Source of the DNA: Pyrrhoderma lamaoense
Taxonomy: Eukaryota; Basidiomycota; Agaricomycetes; Hymenochaetales; Hymenochaetaceae
DNA length: 64,000 nt
NCBI GenBank assembly: GCA_002794735.1
Contig: NBAZ01000013.1
Coordinates: 124,001-188,000 of the forward strand
Direction of reading: 5' to 3'
Each line of letters opens with the position of its first letter. Positions within the stretch are counted from its first letter, which is position 1. The notes under the pieces were generated by a model, which made no database searches, was not told the DNA's origin, and saw nothing but the letters and a program-made list of their open reading frames with translations. Shown here in pieces: positions 63,073 to 64,000 of the stretch. Position numbers and translations under genes: made by a program.

Positions 63073-63560
63073 AGTGGTAGAGGTGAGTGGTTTCACAGAC
63101 GGTGGTGGCGGGAGAACAAAAGCAGTCACATATAACACATCGTGTCACGAACATACCTATTGTTCACTCGTATAATAAACACTGGGCCATTGCACGTGGT
63201 TTAGAAATGGATCAGGGAGTAAAGAAGCTTGATGAGTAAGTGGTAATGATATCAAGTCCTCTAGTTTCCTGATTGTACAGCTGGGGCTTGCAGTATTGCA
63301 GTCGAGGTAGTTAAGGAATCAAGGATACGTATAACATTTCCTCGGCTGTGAGGGCGGGTACCCCTAAGTCAATGTTCAGTAGTCCTGGAGATTTAGTCCT
63401 TATATAAGAGTTTAAAAGAGCAATGGTATATACTGAATAGATATAGAAGGAATATACGTCATCCACCTGTTGCATTCGCTCCAGCTAGAGTTTACCTTAA
63501 GCTTTGAATTACACACTAAACTTGAATCTAAGACCAGGCTGACTCGAAAGCAGTGTGTAT
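63073..63560. repeat. Upstream flank of K16, homologous to the K6 flank
   Basis: It aligns by eye with 22752-23240. The promoter element at 63122-63149 (GCAGTCACA...CATCGTGTCACGA) keeps both GTCAC halves, better than K6. No gene is seen. Confidence 0.55.
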
Positions 63561-64000
63561 CTATGTTTTTATGGTATGTCATGACTTTTTTTGATTTTTG
63601 TTGACACCAACAGTGGACCGACAGGTGTTTAGTTGATAGACACCTATGAATATAACGGAGATATTATAAGATATAAAAAGACTCCATCTGGTCTTAGGTG
63701 TAACGGGTTCCAACCTCTGCCAGTTTATCGAATTTTTTCATACTAGTTCGTTGATGCACGTTTTTTCCTTTTCGATTGTCTCAAGAAATCAGCAATATTC
63801 TTTGAAGCTTGATCGCTCTGAAAACGCAAGGGCCCTCGGATCCTGAAGTACAGATTATTGGATTAGATTGAAGCAATATTGCAGTGATACGTACAGAGTG
63901 GATCTCGTAAGAGCAATTTTGTGACCAATGCATCGTTCTCATGTATTCACTGATTGCACAAGAGCAAGTCGAAGGTTGCATGTTGATGATTCCTACGAAG
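63561..64000. other. Right end of window, unassigned
   Basis: About 440 bases with no recognisable gene. A 66-codon minus-strand frame (63781-63981) has no known motif. A gene starting beyond the window cannot be judged. Confidence 0.4.

Overview
The window looks like nuclear DNA of an Agaricomycete (mushroom-forming basidiomycete). Every gene is split into seven exons by introns of about 40-70 bases with fungal-type GT...(CTRAC/CTGAT)...AG signals, and every gene I can recognise belongs to one family, the FunK1 fungal-type protein kinases (Pkinase_fungal), which is greatly expanded in these fungi. I see no bacterial genes, rRNA, tRNA or CRISPR. The species cannot be named from the sequence.

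There are 16 FunK1 copies (called K1 to K16 here, left to right): 14 full-length minus-strand genes or decayed genes, one truncated minus-strand fragment (K8), and one plus-strand copy (K11). They fall into four subtypes. Type A is K2, K8 fragment, K12, K15. Type B is K3, K5, K9, K13. Type C is K1, K4, K6, K10, K14, K16. Type D is K7, K11. A unit of A-B-C order recurs: K2-K3-K4 (3.2-13.3 kb), K8-K9-K10 (29.0-36.5 kb), K12-K13-K14 (44.4-54.7 kb). K5-K6 and K15-K16 are shorter variants. K1 at the left edge is a type C gene cut by the window.

Nine copies can be spliced on paper into one uninterrupted frame of about 870-950 residues (K2, K3, K4, K5, K6, K9, K13, K15, K16). The others carry lesions: K1 (several frameshifts, a stop, HRD changed to HRE), K7 (C-terminal frameshift), K8 (fragment), K10 (one stop codon), K11 (frameshifts in the last two exons), K12 (frameshift plus lost splice donor) and K14 (one frameshift). 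Several are single-base changes in short homopolymers, so assembly error must be excluded for those.

The common architecture is: a short basic first exon; exon 2 with an N-terminal FunK1 region containing an FxxxxLPP motif; exon 3 with a strongly conserved MxIDPxRRFTLGA block; exon 4 with the N-lobe and the VIIKDxW lysine motif; exon 5 with HRDLSPxN and VGDLEFAK; exon 6 with GTPxFMAVE and YLHDxESxxW; exon 7, a basic tail with TRSMAKK-like and sometimes LRSG motifs. Near-identical paralogues differ sharply in one stretch of about 40-60 residues in exon 6, between FMAVE and NYLHD. Most promoters share an ACGCGA...GTCAC element close to the ATG.

Spacers between genes are themselves duplicated. 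They include a rearranged dispersed repeat (15.3-15.8 kb and 42.8-43.7 kb) and, at 54.8 kb, a 156-T tract inserted with a flanking 10-base target duplication. The stretches 23.2-24.9 kb, 28.3-29.0 kb, 38.4-39.1 kb and 63.6-64.0 kb hold nothing I can assign.
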